NCBI GenBank assembly: GCA_008501565.1 | Contig: QQUL01000170.1 | Coordinates: forward strand, 1 to 5,620 | Direction of reading: 5' to 3' | Length of the DNA stretch: 5,620 nt | Source: Armatimonadota bacterium | Lineage (GTDB): Bacteria; Actinomycetota; Acidimicrobiia; Spongiisociales; UBA5794 | Part shown: one piece after another, positions 5,260-5,620 of the stretch | Layout: each line of letters opens with the position of its first letter | Numbering within the stretch: the first letter of the stretch is position 1 | The notes under the pieces: generated by a model | Databases searched by the model: none | Seen by the model: the letters and a program-made list of their open reading frames with translations, nothing else | What the model was told of the DNA's origin: nothing | Made by a program: the position numbers and the translations under genes

Positions 5260-5620
5260 TCAGTGCTCAGCGCGGAACAGGAATGCTGCCATCTGTTCGC
5301 GGGTCACCAACGAATCGGGGCAGTACAGGTTGTTTTCGGGCGGGTTGCATCCCCGCGTCACGCCCGAGGTTCCCAGTCTGTCTATGTCCATCTCGAAGAT
5401 CGAGTCATCGTCATCGTCGAAGAGGTTGTCACCGGCGCCCGCCGTATATCCATAGGCACGGACCAGGAACGCTGCCATCTGGCCACGGGTGACATTGCCG
5501 TCGACGCAAAACAGGTCGTTCTTCGGGGGGTTACAGCCCTTGGTGATGCCTGCTGCCGCGAGACGGTTGATGTCGCCCTCAAATACCGAGTCGTCGTCAT
5601 CGGTGAAGAAGTCCTCGCTT
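5260..5620 (-). CDS. C-terminal end of an SLH-like repeat protein (5' end outside window)
   Basis: The minus-strand frame is open to the right edge, so only the last 119 residues are seen (first full codon at 5619); the ATG at 5478 lies in the middle of a repeat and is not a start. Two SLH-like repeats 62 codons apart fill the visible part. Repeat 1 has FFTDDDDSVFEGDI, GITKGCNPPKNDLFC and VTRGQMAAFL. Repeat 2 has LFDDDDDSIFEMDI, GVTRGCNPPENNLYCP and VTREQMAAFL. The protein ends with FRAEH just after repeat 2, the same C-terminal layout as the protein at 2-592. The Cys pairs (C29/C38 and C91/C100 counted from the edge) keep the same eight-residue spacing. Unlike the left protein, the two repeats differ at many silent and amino-acid positions. 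It is probably a surface or secreted protein by analogy with its neighbours, with unknown N-terminal domains. It may be co-transcribed with cysQ 26 bases downstream. Confidence 0.85.
   Translation of the reverse strand, partial: SEDFFTDDDDSVFEGDINRLAAAGITKGCNPPKNDLFCVDGNVTRGQMAAFLVRAYGYTAGAGDNLFDDDDDSIFEMDIDRLGTSGVTRGCNPPENNLYCPDSLVTREQMAAFLFRAEH

Overview
The window looks like chromosomal DNA of an actinobacterium, most likely from the Acidimicrobiia (Ilumatobacter-like) lineage. The DNA is moderately GC-rich, and GTG starts are used alongside ATG. Three proteins carry an unusual cysteine-containing S-layer-homology-like (SLH-like) repeat, GIT-x-GCNPP-x-ND-x-YCP followed by VTR-x-QMAAFL, which I associate with that lineage. 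The taxonomic guess rests on recalled family resemblance, not on a search.

Layout. The left part (2-1445, plus strand) holds the 3' end of a large exported protein (a PKD-like domain plus two SLH-like repeats). It is followed by a complete secreted protein with a signal peptide, one SLH-like repeat, a short linker and a predicted beta-sandwich. A 178-base intergenic region follows, with a perfect 16-bp stem-loop (1539-1576) that serves as the terminator between convergent gene sets. The rest (1624-5620) is on the minus strand. Read in transcription order, it holds the 3' end of a third SLH-like protein (two repeats, 5' end outside the window) and then cysQ, cysD, cysN and cysC. These four genes are packed with 4-base overlaps or zero spacing.

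Function. CysD and CysN form the two-subunit ATP sulfurylase (sulfate + ATP to APS; the GTPase CysN drives the reaction). CysC phosphorylates APS to PAPS. CysQ, an inositol-monophosphatase-family enzyme, hydrolyses PAP, the by-product left after PAPS is used. The operon is therefore a complete unit for making PAPS and clearing PAP. No PAPS/APS reductase, sulfite reductase, sulfate transporter or sulfotransferase is present here, so the window does not show whether PAPS goes to assimilation or to sulfation of surface glycans. All CysQ, CysD, CysN and CysC signature motifs that I checked are intact.

Nothing here is clearly a new system. The more interesting points are the cysteine-bearing SLH-like repeat in five copies across three proteins on both sides of the sulfur operon, and a sharply bounded 86-base near-identical block inside the left protein that suggests recent gene conversion. 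The 26-base spacing between the right SLH-like gene and cysQ is also notable, because it could place a surface protein and PAPS synthesis on one transcript.
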